DNA from: Pampus argenteus
Taxonomy: Eukaryota; Chordata; Actinopteri; Scombriformes; Stromateidae
DNA: 64,000 nt
NCBI GenBank assembly: GCA_036937835.1
Contig: CM072877.1
Span: forward strand, 4,803,501 to 4,867,500
Direction of reading: 5' to 3'
The position numbers and the translations under genes were made by a program. The notes under the pieces were generated by a model. It saw only the letters and a program-made list of their open reading frames with translations, had not been told where the DNA came from and ran no database searches. Each line of letters opens with the position of its first letter. Positions within the stretch are counted from its first letter, which is position 1. Positions 34,881 to 48,578 of this stretch are shown here, piece after piece.

Positions 34881-35976
34881 CTGAAGATGGTTTTTTTTAA
34901 CGAGCGCTGTAAAAGCCTTTGCATAGGATATTTTTCGTATAAATCTCGAAAAAATGATTTCATAGATTATGTAATAAAACCAGATGTTACACAGAGAAGC
35001 AGAACGCACATCTGTATCAAGAGGTTTTCATTTCATAGTAGGCAATTAATTTATTTTGTTGAAAAGATGATTTAATTAATGATTAATTCATATTTTCAAC
35101 AAAACTATTCAGTAAAAGAAATGACATAAGATGAAGCCCTTCATTCATGTGTTTGTCTAACATCGAGAAATAAACCTGAGAGAAGATGTTGAGTGGTCTC
35201 TACAGTCTGCTGAGATTGAGCCTGCAAAGAGAAACATATATGAACGGGGTCAATGCCAAAGACTACCACTCCCATCGACTCGAGAAGAAGAACTGAAGGA
35301 AAAAAAACAACTTTAGCCCACTGTTGTGCTTTTATAAAAATGAAAATCCATCATGTAGAAGAACCACAGTAGTTTGGACCAATCAGCATCCCACGAGGAA
35401 CGTTTGGCAGCTATGGGCGTAGTTCAGGTGATGGACAGATGGTTCATCCAATCACCTGCCAAGTATCTTTGGAACATGTCTGTCCTTTTTCAAACTGTTT
35501 CCAATAACGACTTTCTCAGATTCAGTTCCATGTGACAAACCATCTGGCGCGTCAGGTTGTTCAGGTGAGCCCTCGCTCCCACCTGAACTCTGCAAGTGAG
35601 TCAGGTGTAGCCAGCCTTTAATGCTGTAATCTGTTAAAGGGACACTCCGCTAATATATACTTGAAGATTAGTTTATTCATTATGAGGAGTACGCCACAGC
35701 CTGTAAAAACAGAGATTGAACATGTAGGATCCAGGGTGTTTGGAGCATGACTTACACACAGGACAGAAAGAGAGAATGTTTCTAAGTACCTGAACGTCTC
35801 TTGAGCTCAAAGAGTGTGAGGACATTTAGATTTTTCTCTTTCTATTCATCTGTCTACAATAGTATTATTACACACTGTACATAAAGACACAGATGTCATG
35901 GCTTAACCAAACGGCACCAGGATCTTAATGAAAGCTTAGTCGTCTTTACACTGCCACTGTGCCAGAGTCCGTACTG

Positions 35977-36019
<43 letters not shown>

Positions 36020-36500
36020 AGACAGAGAGAGAGAGACTTTGAAAAAGCAGCAAACCTCAAGCATCATTAAATGTCCCTGAGTTTATGATCTGAACAGTGA
36101 AAACAAGGACAAAGCTGTTGAGTGAAAGTGTCCCTGCTTTTATTTCATGTGGCGTTCACAAACATCAGTAAACTAAATATCTCAGATTTAGTTGTTAATG
36201 TTAAAGCGTTCATCACAGTTTTTCTCCCCATAACAATTTATACTTATATATTTATTTATTTCTGTGTATGTATTATATTTACTTGTATGTGTGTTTATTG
36301 GTTTTGGATATGTATTTTATTTTATTTTTTGTGATTGCTGATCATAGTTTGTTTTGCTTTGGCCTATTTCTCAAAGACTGTGATCTTTACATTTTCATTC
36401 ACATGTTCACGTCTCAAACTTCATTACATATTCTCACACTGTTAAATATTCTCTTTATTCTTGCTTTATAAATATTTTTATTTCATATTCTCTAAAGGTC

Positions 36501-36548
<48 letters not shown>

Positions 36549-36879
36549 ACCAGATATTCATTATGTTGTGAAGGCATAAATGTGTTTAAACAGTCATGTT
36601 ATGGGGACTTACCTGCCTTATGGAGACCAAAAGCAAGTTGCAGTAATGTACATTATTAATTTTAGGGTGAAGACTTGGTTTAAAGTTGAGGTAAGTTTAG
36701 GATTATGTGAAGGTTATGGTTAGATAACGATGTAATGTCCCCTGAAGCGATGGAAGCACGGCTGTGCGTGTGTGTGCACGGTGTGAATGACACTTTAATG
36801 TGTGACTTCTTGTGGATTCTGACATAATCCCTCAACAGGCGAGTCAGATGGAAGGTATTACAAAACTTTGATATCATGT

Positions 36880-36910
<31 letters not shown>

Positions 36911-37010
36911 ACACACACTTACACCAATGACTTTTATTCAAATCCATCCAAACAGCTGATCAGCACCACAGAACAAACTCCGCAGCTGGGATTAAAACAG
37001 CTGACAGTAG

Positions 37011-37015
37011 CATGT

Positions 37016-37057
<42 letters not shown>
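37011..37057. repeat. (TG)n followed by a 28-base G homopolymer
   Basis: A TG repeat runs directly into an uninterrupted G run from 37030 to 37057. Such runs are prone to length error in sequencing. Confidence 0.9.
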
Positions 37058-37062
<5 letters not shown>

Positions 37063-37080
37063 AAACCTGAATGTTATTAA

Positions 37081-37165
37081 AGGCAAGGCAAGGCAAGTTT
37101 ATTTGTATAGCACAATTCGTACACAAGGCAATTCATAGTGCTTTACAGAGGCAAGGAAAAACATT
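37081..37165. repeat. Dispersed fish repeat (TTTATTTGTATAGCAC type)
   Basis: AAGGCAAGGCAAGTTTATTT, then GTATAGCACAATTCGTACAC and AAGTGCTTTACAG-like sequence, followed by A-rich DNA. This is a very common interspersed motif in teleost genomes. The family name is not certain. Confidence 0.5.
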
Positions 37166-38086
37166 TGACATTAAGACAAGAAATAGCAATAAAAAAAAAA
37201 AAATACAAAAAAATACAAATAAAATTAAAGAGAGAAGAAAATTTAATTAAAAACATCAGAATGTAATTTAAAATTAATTAAATATTAAATAAGGATCATT
37301 TCACTGATTTAACATGATTTACTTGCGAAAGTGATTCTCACTGCAAAATGTATGATTGGTGTATGAAACATTACAGTATGTGATCTGGGTTCATGTCAGT
37401 TATAATAAATTCCTGTAGTAACATGTTTTCACACCAGGTTGTGATTGAAAAAGTCATAGTTGTGCCAAAAATACAGATAAATATACAACTTGTGTGTCAT
37501 ACCTTTACGGTTTGTAATTCTTGTGAACATACTATTTTAATCATTGGATTTTATTTATTTATATATTTTGCCTGAGCTTGGTGATTTATAATTCGGTAAT
37601 GAGACCTCTGGAGCTTTATTAAATCATTTAAGATCTGAAACACTTTACTCCTAGCAATGTTCGTGTAGATGCCACTTATTCATAATTGTAAAAAATAAAC
37701 ATGACATTCTAAGACTTTTTACACTTTTTTTTTACCTTTTTACACAAACTTTTCTTGAGGAGAGGCTTAAAGGTTTATAAATGAGGTCATTCAGTTTGCA
37801 GCCTGTAGATGTCAGTAGGGAGCTGTTAACAGCTGTTACACTGGGTTCTGTTCAGAGAAGGATTGGCAGTTCAATGTATATACAGCAGTTTTAAATGGAC
37901 ATGTTTGTATTTTAGGGATGATTTTACATTGTGAGTAGTTTTTGCATCATGGGGACACATTAGACAGTCCTCAGACTAAGACTTGGTTTTAAACTTAAAT
38001 TTAGAATTGTTTAAGTGCAATTGGGGATTAGGCATGGTCAAGGTATATGGTTAGGAACCAGCGAATGCTTTATGTGAATGAGAGTC

Positions 38087-38129
<43 letters not shown>

Positions 38130-40334
38130 TGTATTTGTGCGTGTGTGTGTGTGTGTGTGTGAGTGTTTGTGTGTGTGTGTGTGTGTGTTAATGGCCATTA
38201 TCTGCTGTGTGTTCTCTCCGGTTGTTGCTATCAGCAAATGAAGTTGTTGTTTGGGGAACTTGGAGAGATAAGATACACACACACACACACACACATTTTC
38301 AACCCCCTAACTCAACCCTGAAACTACAGTCTTGTTGTTTGACACTGTTGTGTACAGTCTGACACTGGGGCGTTTTAGTGTTTTAATATTAGCCACTGTT
38401 CTTTCTCTTTTTGATTTCACATGTTCGTGGGTGATTGAGCAGTGATGCACGTGAGGACGTCCCAAAAAACACACGTGGGTGTACGTACGATTTACGTTCC
38501 TCCTCTCATTTATATTCTCCTTAATCCTTTCAAATCTGCTCCCAAACCTCCCGCCGCTCCCCCTCTGTCCGTCTCCTGACGCTCCTTCTGACTCCACCTG
38601 CAGCTCCTTAAATCTCTTCCAGCCCTTTTAACCTCCCCAGGACTGACAAACAGAACACTAACAGACATTCCCGCGCTAAGCGGAGAGGTTTGAATCATTT
38701 CATCATTTGAGAAGAGAGAGAAATGAAAAATGAGAGCAGGAACTGTCCCAGAATCTCTTCATACTGCTGCAGTCACAGATGTTTCAGCAGCAAATATGTT
38801 TTTTTTTAAAGTTTAAAGCGTATAATCCTGAACCAGAGGGATGCCTGTGTAATGACTCCTTGACATGTTACATATTAAGCTGTTTTAGTATCAAACAATT
38901 CTGGTTTGTTGTATTATTATCATTATTTTCATAGTTTTGTCCATCACTTCAACCTGAGTTTCTTGCTCATTACACGTCTTTGTAGAGATGTCATTGTTTC
39001 CAGATTCAACGGTACAATATTAATATGACTGATGGACAGAACTATGAACACAAGACCCATGTTGTAATAGACCAGATGTGTATCCTTCAATGATACTTTA
39101 TCTTAACTTTTTTAAAATGACATTGTTATTGTGCATATCAATACAAGAGCTGCAAGCTGTAACAGCGAGTAGGCCAACAGACTGCAGAACAGCTGATGTG
39201 TTTGTTTAAGATAAGAGAGCAGCAGATAATCAATCCCAAGCTTATCAATAACCTCTGGAGATAAGAGAGAACAGCTCCCACTGGAAACACCCACAGATAG
39301 CTGAGTGAGGGGAGACAAGAGTTTTAAGAAAAGAAAAGATTTCCTTTAAAAAGTGGAAGTTATTACATTAAATGTTATCAGACATATCCAAAAGTTTAAT
39401 TCGGCGTCACGTTCAGTGTTATATGTGTGTGTGGGGACAAAATCATTTCTCACGACACAACCACAGAATCGGTGCCGCGTAACAACAAATCTTAAATAAA
39501 ACATACCCTGTTATATTTAAAAGGACAGAATGTCACATCAGCTCACAGTTTGTGCAAACAGACAGAAGACACAAAGTTAAAAAAACAAAAACAAGAAACT
39601 CTGCATTTTCCTTTACAAAGAAAAACATCTGTTGACATTCATTTACAGATCCTAAAATTACAAGGAAAAAAAAAACATATTTTCCATAAAAATCTTATAT
39701 ACAGCTTCCTTCACATTTCCTCCAGACATCATATACTCACAGACGACCTTCCACTGGAAGGAAAATAATTAATAATGTCGCTTTAACTGCTGGTTTTAAG
39801 GTAAAACTTTATGTTTCAGCAAATCATTCAGTCAGTTATTGATTGTCAGCGTGTTATAAAATCTAGAAACCTTCATAAAAACAATATGAACTGCACAGAT
39901 CAATCAATCTGCTGTAATGTCATCGAATGCTTGCTTTTCGTGTGCTCGTCCTTTAAAAAGGTGGCGGAGTCAAGAATGCGACGCAGTATGAATAACTGAG
40001 TTAATAACTGAGTTAATGCAGAACACCTTCTGTATGTCCCCATAAACCACACGTTCAAACTACAGAGTTTAACATCCAGATGTGTCTGTTTTATCTGGAC
40101 ACCAACGGCTGTATTCCTGTTAAAAAAAATGCATGTAAGGTTACTTGACAGCAGCATCTCTTCCTGGTTTCCAGTTTTCCAACAATATTTGACTCGTCCG
40201 CTGCAGTGAACCCCAAACTCAGACCGTGTTTGGAAACTTTAGTCCTGAAGAAGCAGCTTAAGAAATCTCCAACTCAGTGTTTCTCATTAATTGTAGTCCA
40301 GCAGCTGTTTTTTGTTGTTGTTTTTTTTAATCCA

Positions 40335-42928
40335 TCAGAGGAAGGGAAGCAGGGCGAGAAACAGCATCAGGAAATAACTGGTCTGAGCCATCCGGACAGC
40401 TGATGAATGATACCAACGCACCTCCTCTGAGTCATCTGGAAACCAGAGAAAGAGACAAATGAAGGACTGGATTCATCATTCAGGGCAGACGCCGAGTACA
40501 CTTTAATCATATGATAGTTTAGCATCTTTTTGTTAACTGTATATTGTAGATGCTCATTATGGATACAGTATTCTACTTTTTTTTAAGATGACTTATCTAT
40601 ACTATGTTTGTTCTTTACTTCGTTTTGCTGCTCTGACACTATAAATTTCCCTGAATGGGATCAATATAGTTTATTTATATATATATATATATTATATATA
40701 AAAAAATTGCTGCTTATTTAGGCAGGTTAATGTGGACACACTGTTGTGTTGCTGTGTGGTGTCTGTGTAGGAGTTAATAAGGTTTTTGCATTTTGGAATA
40801 AAAGCATCGACCTGTTAACGGGGAGGTCGTTCAGAGAGGCGTTTACACTCTGCGGTACGTTACTGCGACCACTCTGATGTTTTTGTTTTCGGGATGCAAC
40901 GTGTGAACGGCAGTTTTTTTTAAACTTATGGCCTGAATGCCGGGCGTCGACGGGTCGTCCACACCCATATTGAAAAAAGTTTGCCCTCCGTTCATCTGAA
41001 GCATACCTCAGTTGGTGAATAGACGTGGTAATACGCATGGAGTACCAGCTCAGGTCCGAATACTGTCTGTCACAGCTCTCACAACTCCATCATGATGTGA
41101 TGATAACCAAAAAAATAAAAAATACACATGTGTATCTTACCACAGTCTTTATGGAAGACGTGGGGGAAGCAGTGCAGGACGCCGTAACCACAGCGACAGT
41201 AAGAGCAGCCTTTCTGAACCCACTCGCCGTGAGGAATCAAGCCGCAGCTCCTGCAGGGACAGAGAAAGCAGCATTGTGTATTAAGGACAACTCTGGAGCC
41301 GTCAGCCCTGTGAGCAGCTGAAGACAACAGCAGTGAGTGTCGTTGTTACCTGATGCGCTGGTCGTACTCGCAGCTCCTTCCAGTAAAGAACGGAGGGCAG
41401 GCACAGAAGCTGCCCAGAATACAGGTCCCCCCGTTCTTACAGCAGCTGCGACTCTGCTCAGCACCTTGATGAGAAGAAAAAGATCCTCAACAAATGGTCT
41501 AAACCTATAAAAATGCAGCATTTATCTGCAGTAAGACGAACATCTCAAACATAATCAGATTTATTGAATTTTTTTATTCATTTAGTTCCTATTGTGCTCT
41601 TAATGCGGTATTTGTCACAGTCCCTGCACGGTCCCTAGACCTCGGGTTGGGCCTCTCCCCCTGTATCTGTATCTGTGACGTAAACCAGAGTCTCCATCTG
41701 GCAGCACATTCTTGTCCTCCTCTGCTTTACATCAGCAGACAAACAGTGAAAGTCGGAGCAAACGTCTAAAAATAGCAGAAAAGCACTAAAAACTAACCGA
41801 CAACAGCCTGAAAGCCTTCCTCAGTCTGTCACGAGTTTTTAATATTAGTTTGTTTGCACTAAAAACACTGTAAATGAGTTTGATCAGAAACATTTTAAGC
41901 TTAAAACAAAAGACATTTTTGATAAAGCGTAGCCAGGATTTAAACACACAGAGAATCCAGGATGTTTAACTAAAGCAGCATCTTTCTCTACTCTACCAGG
42001 GATCAATTCTAAATAAAACACTTGTTAAATTGTTGTATGCTTTATAATTAAACATTTTGGGTCGTAAATTTGTCAAATTTAAGGACACTATTTTCCTTTT
42101 TAATAAATTCCAAAGTGTAACGTTAAATTATGTCAGGATACAGACTCTCTGTTTTTAGGTAAAGTGGGAAATTCTTCACTCTGCTGGCTTGTGGCTGGTG
42201 TTTCTGATCTGCCTCCATCTGAGCGTACAGTAGCAAAAATGTGAACTTACTGCCGGTGAGGCCGATGAAGGGCAGGACGGCACTGGCGTCGCGGTGTTTA
42301 CGGTCCCCACTGTTTGGTGAGTTCACCTGGGTAAACTGACCCAGGAAGTCCTGGGAAGTCTGAAGGGATTTCACCTCCGATGAAGAAGAAGAAGACGGTG
42401 ATGAAGAGGAGGTCTGACCTCTGTTGCATTCGTCCCCATCACAGCCTGAAAATAAAAAGGAGTCAGATGTTATCCAGAATATTATAATCAGAAGACACGT
42501 CTTCCTCCAACACACCGAGGAGGGTGCAGAAAGTCCCCACTAACGTCTACATGAGTCTGGAAAACTGAAGCAGCAAGATATGAAATTTAAGTTGATGTTT
42601 TATTTATCAATTAGCAGAATTTTTTACTTTTATTTAACGCAAACAAACTGAAAAAAATTATGAGCAGAAACATCAAAAAGTGGCTGAACTGAAATGTTAC
42701 CAACATGACTGCAAGTTTTAAATGATATAGTTAAATATTTATATTCAAGCTATATTTATTAAAACTAAAGTGTTTTGCAGATATGGAAACAGTCCTTATC
42801 TCTCCTCATCAACAAATATAGAAAATAAATAAACAATGTCTCATGTTTGCATGTTTCAGTGTGATAAACTGACCTGAAGCAGGCAGAGCAGCAGCAGACT
42901 GGAGACAGACCACAGCACAGAGCACAAG

Positions 42929-42965
<37 letters not shown>

Positions 42966-43112
42966 CAATAAGAGTTATTAATAAAGCAACAGAAATCTGA
43001 TGATCTGATGAGGAGACAGTGATTCATGTACAACACGGATTCATTTCACCTCCACTCACCTGAGCAGCTGCGTCCAACTCATTCTACAAACCCAACACAG
43101 CAGTCGATTCAT
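40335..43112 (-). CDS. tdgf1: EGF-CFC Nodal co-receptor, Cripto / one-eyed pinhead
   Basis: Six coding exons are inferred: 43060-43112, 42874-42929, 42251-42445, 41350-41464, 41141-41250 and 40335-40435. All junctions are GT-AG and phases match, giving 209 aa (zebrafish Oep is about 190). The N-terminus MNRLLCWVCRMSWTQLLR, followed by LVLCAVVCLQSAAA, is a signal peptide. An acidic, Ser-rich stretch follows. The EGF-like domain has six Cys and the O-fucosylation-type sequence CKNGGTC. The CFC domain has six Cys (SCGLIPHGEWVQKGC, then YCRCGYGVLHCFPHVF) and keeps the His and Trp that in Cripto contact the activin type I receptor. The C-terminus ends in a hydrophobic SYFLMLFLALLPFL, as expected for a GPI-anchor signal. 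The family acts at the cell surface in Nodal signalling during mesendoderm and axis formation. The gene looks intact. Confidence 0.93.
42935..42963. repeat. (CA)n microsatellite in tdgf1 intron 1
   Basis: About 14 CA units lie immediately upstream (in gene sense) of the acceptor of the signal-peptide exon. On the transcribed strand they give GT repeats, then GTTTTCAG. Confidence 0.9.
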
Positions 43113-44442
43113 CTTCACAGTAACAGAGAAAATACAACGAAAATATTCTGAAAAAACAGACGAATACTGCAAAAAAATATCCAAGTTCCAGTATAATAAT
43201 AATAATAATCTTCTGATTGCTGTTTCCAAAAGTCAGAAGGTAAAACTGTGCATTCAAATTCCTGCACTGAATTGTTTCTTTACTTCATCACCGACTTTTT
43301 AAAAATTAAAATAAAAAGACCAAGTGTCCTTCGCCGCAGAGAGAGGTGAAATAACAGCAGTGAAACGCTCCAGTGCACCACTTTCATTTACTGCGGTTGG
43401 TTTCTTCTTCTCTGCTTTCTGTTGTCCAGGTGACTCTCTACAGGAGGAGGTGGCTCCGGAAGTCCCGCCCACTCCCACTCACTCTGTTTCCGTCTATCTG
43501 AAAGGGTTCACAATCAACACTAATGAGATTGTCTGAAAAACTAATTTTGTAAAGAAAATAAAAAATACAAGTAAAAACTCTAAATAAAAGATATATTTCT
43601 AAGATGTTATATTCAGTACAATCTGAAGAGAACATTAATGAAAGCAAGAAAAAAAAGCATTTGATGTGTCTGTTGGTGTCATGTAAATACATAAATGCAC
43701 AACTAGAATTACTGAAACGGTGACATAAAATATAAAAATATAAAAGCTGAGCAGAGCACACGTGATCTTTCAGTAAATAATGTTGTTTTATAGTTTTGGT
43801 TATATTTGGAAGACCTTTCTCAGTGTTTCTGTCTGCAGGTGAAAGTATAAAAATAAAAGTTTCTCTTCCTCTCTTCCATTCTCTACTTTCCCTCTTTCTC
43901 ACCCTCCCAACCCCCCTCACTCTCTCTGTCCCTCCCTCTCCTCATACACATGTATATTAAGCTCTCTCGCCCATCCAGCCATACCTTCATGTGTAAATGA
44001 AGCTGCTGCTTAAAGGAAGGCCAACTGCTCACTGCAGACAACAATAAGAAACTTCATTTCAAGAACTTTTATTGAGTTTTTATTATTATTATTATTATTT
44101 GTCATGTGTTTTAAATCATGCAAAATGATTCCCTTTAATTTCATTCATTTTTTTCCTCAAACTTCAATCTTATGTTACATGTAAAATAAAAATGACATGA
44201 TTTGAAGGTATGTTCTGGGTATTTGCTTTTAGCTACTGGGTGTTTACAGGCTATCCGACAATTAAAACCAACAGTTTGTGGGTATTTGGTGGGCTTTTAT
44301 GGACTCAGTACATTTCACTTTCAGGCCAACTAAAAATATGTGAATAAATCAATTAAGAATTCAGTATTCCTGGCAGCATGAAGCAGGCTTTAAAACAGCG
44401 TTTATACCTTCATATTGGCAATTAAAATGGCTTTGTCCTAAT

Positions 44443-44445
<3 letters not shown>

Positions 44446-44536
<91 letters not shown>
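44446..44536. repeat. (AT)n microsatellite
   Basis: About 45 uninterrupted AT units. Confidence 0.95.
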
Positions 44537-44539
<3 letters not shown>

Positions 44540-47500
44540 AGTTAAACATGATCCAATTCTATATAGTATATAGAATATAGTATATAGTATAATAGTGAAA
44601 GGGTTTCCAGATTGTGTGTATGTTTTTTTGTTGTCTTATACAATGTGCTTTATGTTTTAGAGATAAATATTAGGGTTTTTTTTAATTCAGCACCACGAAG
44701 TGCACAGTACTTGAGGGTATTTCAGGTTATATAGAAAGTCAATAAATTTGTCATTAAATCACTTTTATTAGGTCCAGATCATAACCACATTGCAGTTATT
44801 GTTCCTTACATACACATAGTCTGCATTGACAAAAATGGAAGAATTTTTTTTAACCTATAATCATAAAACATGATAAATGCTCTAAATCTGTCTATGAATA
44901 AGAAAAGCTGGTTGTCTTTCTTCATATGTTGTCTTTGGAACAGTTAGGTTTTTGCACTTTTCTATTTTTTTTGTTTGTTTTTTTTAATTGTTAAAATGCA
45001 ATAATTTGTCACAAAAAAAAAGTAAGTAAATATGTAGAAATCCACACTGAAACATCTTACTGAGCAGAGTAAGAAACAAGTTCATCAGTATGTTATGGAC
45101 GGATGAGTGAGGTTAGAAATAAATAGAGGTCAAGCTTTGGTTAATCTGTCTCTACGTGAACCACAGAGGGACAATCAGAGGTGGAAATGGGTATTTTGTA
45201 ATCTGTGCAGCATCACAATGCAGTCTGACCTCATGCTAATACACAGCAGGAGTGTCAGCAGCAGGAGGAAAAACCTGATCTGAACACAACAGAGAATCTG
45301 CATCTGAAAGCTCTCAGGCTGCTGGAAGACACAGAGGGGAAGAGGAAGAGACAGTTACATGAAGCAAAGCAGAACTGTAGCATTATGTGATGATGCAAAG
45401 AGGCCAAAAGTGAAAGTGCCTCAACTCTGGTGGTAGAATCAATGGGTGGCGGTGCTGGTCATGGCCAATAAAGCAACTTTTTCCCCCTCTTTCTTCTCAT
45501 CTGCAGTTTTGGCACAGATTCTGGTGTGTATGTTGCTGTGTTCTGAATTTCTTAGTTGCATTTTCCCTTCATGTTCTTGGCTCTTCATTCAAATAGAGCA
45601 ATATATTTGCATATAAATAAGTATATTTTCCTTTAGAAAATATCTTCAAGCTGGACAAGATTTACTTACTAAATATCACTTTGAATTGAAGTGTACTGCA
45701 TATTCATCTTGGATTTATTTTGGAGACTAAATAAATTAAATAAACTTTGCTGTAAAGTTATTTTATTTCATGTACGGCCTTTGTGACTGTGAAAGTGTGA
45801 GATTATATTGTTAGAACCATGAATATGATGTTTGAAGTAAAGCTTCTAATGACTGTAAGTCATTTTTAAACGATAAGCCTAGTTATATTTCCACTCTTTA
45901 TTTCCTATCAACTGTTCTACCAAAGAGACAAAAGACAACAATAAGTTCATCCAGCTACAGATATGGACTAGTGTAGCTATAAAATCACTGTCACACAAAA
46001 TCAAAAACATAAAAATACAACATGGTCCTTCATTATAACGAGCATTGCTCATGTATAAAATAGAAGACGGAAAGATGGATTATATTATATATTTAACAAA
46101 TAAAAACACTGACATGAGAACATTTGTAGACAATGCTTCAGGTTGAGATTGACAACAGCGTGGCAAAGCGACTCTGAGTCTCCCTCTGGTGGCCGATTTA
46201 TAAAACACACTCAACACAAGACTGACTGTGGTGAAGTGACTTCATTGGTTTTCAATCTGAATTTTATTTACACGCTGTTTTCAAATATAATTCAGAATTG
46301 ATAAACTATGGAGTAATAGCTTTAGATTGGAGAAATTAGGGGCCCTGCTTGCACCCCCTAGAGGCGTCATAACATTATATCTTATGTGTTATTAACCCAT
46401 AATAAACAGAAATGCTGAAGTGACAGTTTGTGGTTTTAGGGCGAGGTATATGCTACAGTAAGAGTCTGCTGTAGTATCCACCTGCCAAGCACAGGATTTG
46501 TTTTTTTACTCTACTCATGCATGATAATAATAAAAAACCTGACCACCTCACAGTGAGAAAGACGTGTTGGACAGTAGATTATTAGTTAGTGACAAGTAGT
46601 AAAGGATTATAACAATTAATAATCTATTTTGCAAGATCACTTTTTGATCACCTTTGACAGAGATGTGCTGGGTAATAGATTTCTTTAGTACTAATTTTCT
46701 ATCACTGGGTAATATGTAAGGAGCAACAGATTATTCAATCGCTCAGCTGCTGTCGTTAAGAAATAGTTCCAGTGTGTAACTTAAATCACACACTGTGGTT
46801 TGTATATTTATGTTTTTGCACATTTTAAACAAATCATATTACACCGTGTCAATAATTGAGCTTTAAAGGCTGGTTTTGACCTGGGACAAAGTCAGACTCT
46901 CGCTATGCGATGCTAAGCTAGGCTAACTACATCCAGACTCCAGCTCTGTACTTGCCATAAAAACACAAGATTAGTATTTACCTGGTCACTTCACTGTCAG
47001 AAAGAGATGTTGGACTACTCCTTTACACCAACTTTAAAAACATGTTGAACATCGGGCTACCTGACATCCCAATAAACACAACACAGACCTTTTTGTTTAT
47101 ACATTTATATTTCATAACTTTGAAAAGTAGCAGTGTCATTTTTTATATTTATACAGGATCTCCTTGACAACAATGCAGTAAGGACAACACAACATCATAC
47201 AAATAGTTGATTTCTCACATTTCTCATTTTACATTCTCTACATAGTTTGACAAATTCTTGCATATCTATCAACTATCTTAAAGTGCTTCGTATTTCCAGA
47301 CAGTCGCAAACTCATGTTAACATTCATTCACGTGTTTTTCCTGAAATCAATCTTACCCGAACAGTGTTTATTTCCCACCTTTGATCATTCCTGTCCAAAC
47401 CTGTGAACTCCTACTGTATATTCAAACGGACACATTAGCTTTCTAGCGATAGAAGATATCTAGCTAACGTTATCTCTTTGTGATCAAGGTCAAGAGAATC

Positions 47501-47744
47501 AGTTACAACAGTATAAGAAACTACTACAACACTAGCCCAAAAACAACACTTTAGGGTTCTGCAGTAGCAAAAGAGCCCAACAGTTCTTAAAAGGAAAACT
47601 ACAATTTATTACAACTTGGGTTTTATTTTTTAAGGCTTTTTGGCCATCACTTCCAGTTTTTACGATATGCAGATAAAAATAGGTCCAAGAGGGCAGCAAA
47701 CATGAACAGCAAGGTGGCTGTTGGCATTTAAACAAGCTTAGCTA

Positions 47745-48010
47745 CTACCGTAGTTTTCTGACTATAAGGCGCATCTAAATTCATTACATTTTCTTCTGCC
47801 TTATATTTCCAGTACGCCTTATGTATGACCTTTGGTTGTGTTTCACTAACCTCGAACCGATTTTATGTCGTACACATTACGGCTAATAACGTATTACTCT
47901 GCGAGTCAGGAGCCTGGCAGAGGCCGGAATCATTACTGAACAGCCCGGTGACAGCAACGAGACTGACTCGGATAATGACGAGAGGGATCCGGGCTGCTGG
48001 ATCCTAAAAT
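47745..48010 (+). mobile_element. Possible DNA-transposon remnant (CTATAAGGCGCA end)
   Basis: It starts with GACTATAAGGCGCATCTAAA, a terminal motif I associate with an abundant fish repeat, and a partial inverted copy (TACGCCTTATGTATGAC) lies 50 bp on. It contains GAGACTGACTCGGATAATGA-like acidic coding remnants. Too short to place in a superfamily. Confidence 0.35.
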
Positions 48011-48578
48011 CACTCAACTGTTAAACTCTGAACAACGGTTGTGTATTTTTGTGTTAAACTCCACCCAGAAGAATTAGCCCAATCAATCTAACGAATCTAA
48101 AAGAATAATCTAAAGGACACAGTTGGCAATTTTAGGCATATTATTTAGTTGGCATATTGGTCTATAAGTGCCAACCAGTTTTACCAACACTATTTCTGCC
48201 ATGATGATAAATACATAGGTTTGGTACATTAATAATACAGAGGTTAAGATCTTTCTAGATTAAATTTTTTTTTACTACCATTACTATGATACTAAATATA
48301 CACTCTTAATCATAACCAATAGAACCCCAAATAAAATCCAAGTTGTTAAAAGCATCAACCAAGTAGCCATACAAGAACCATACAGAGCCTTGAAATCAGG
48401 AACCATCTGATCAATGTAAGTAAAGAAGATGAATATGACCAGACGGTACAATGCTTGCATTTTAACACATTCATTCACGCATTGAGGTTTGATACCCACA
48501 CTTTCAGACCTTCCTGTTCTCCAACATTTTTAAAAAAACACACTTCACAACCCAGAATCTTTAAGCAATCAGAAAATT

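Larger units (their letters stand above)
34881..40334. other. Intergenic stretch with microsatellites; no gene seen
   Basis: Contains (TG)n at 35978-36017 and 36511-36546, (CA)n at 36881-36914, a 28-base G run at 37030-37057, and (GT)n at 38090-38187. A common fish dispersed repeat lies at 37081-37165. Open frames are short and unsupported. Confidence 0.6.
43113..48578. other. Upstream region of tdgf1 and intergenic stretch; no gene seen
   Basis: AT-rich. Holds an (AT)n microsatellite at about 44446-44536 and a possible transposon remnant at 47745-48010. I see no supported exons. The tdgf1 promoter should lie just above 43113, but no clear TATA box is identified. Confidence 0.6.

Noticed and set aside
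35176..35221. Possible 46-bp minus-strand exon after GTTTCTCTTTGCAG
   Set aside because: The acceptor is good. However, the frame needed to join the exon at 34227 contains a stop, and the donor is poor.
32961..38187. CRISPR-like or other phased repeat arrays
   Set aside because: The repeats here are simple microsatellites without unique spacers, and the genome is eukaryotic.
38307..38698. Gly/Arg-rich minus-strand frames (ESEGASGDGQRG and neighbours)
   Set aside because: Candidate exons were tested against nearby splice sites, but the frames conflict and no domain is recognised.
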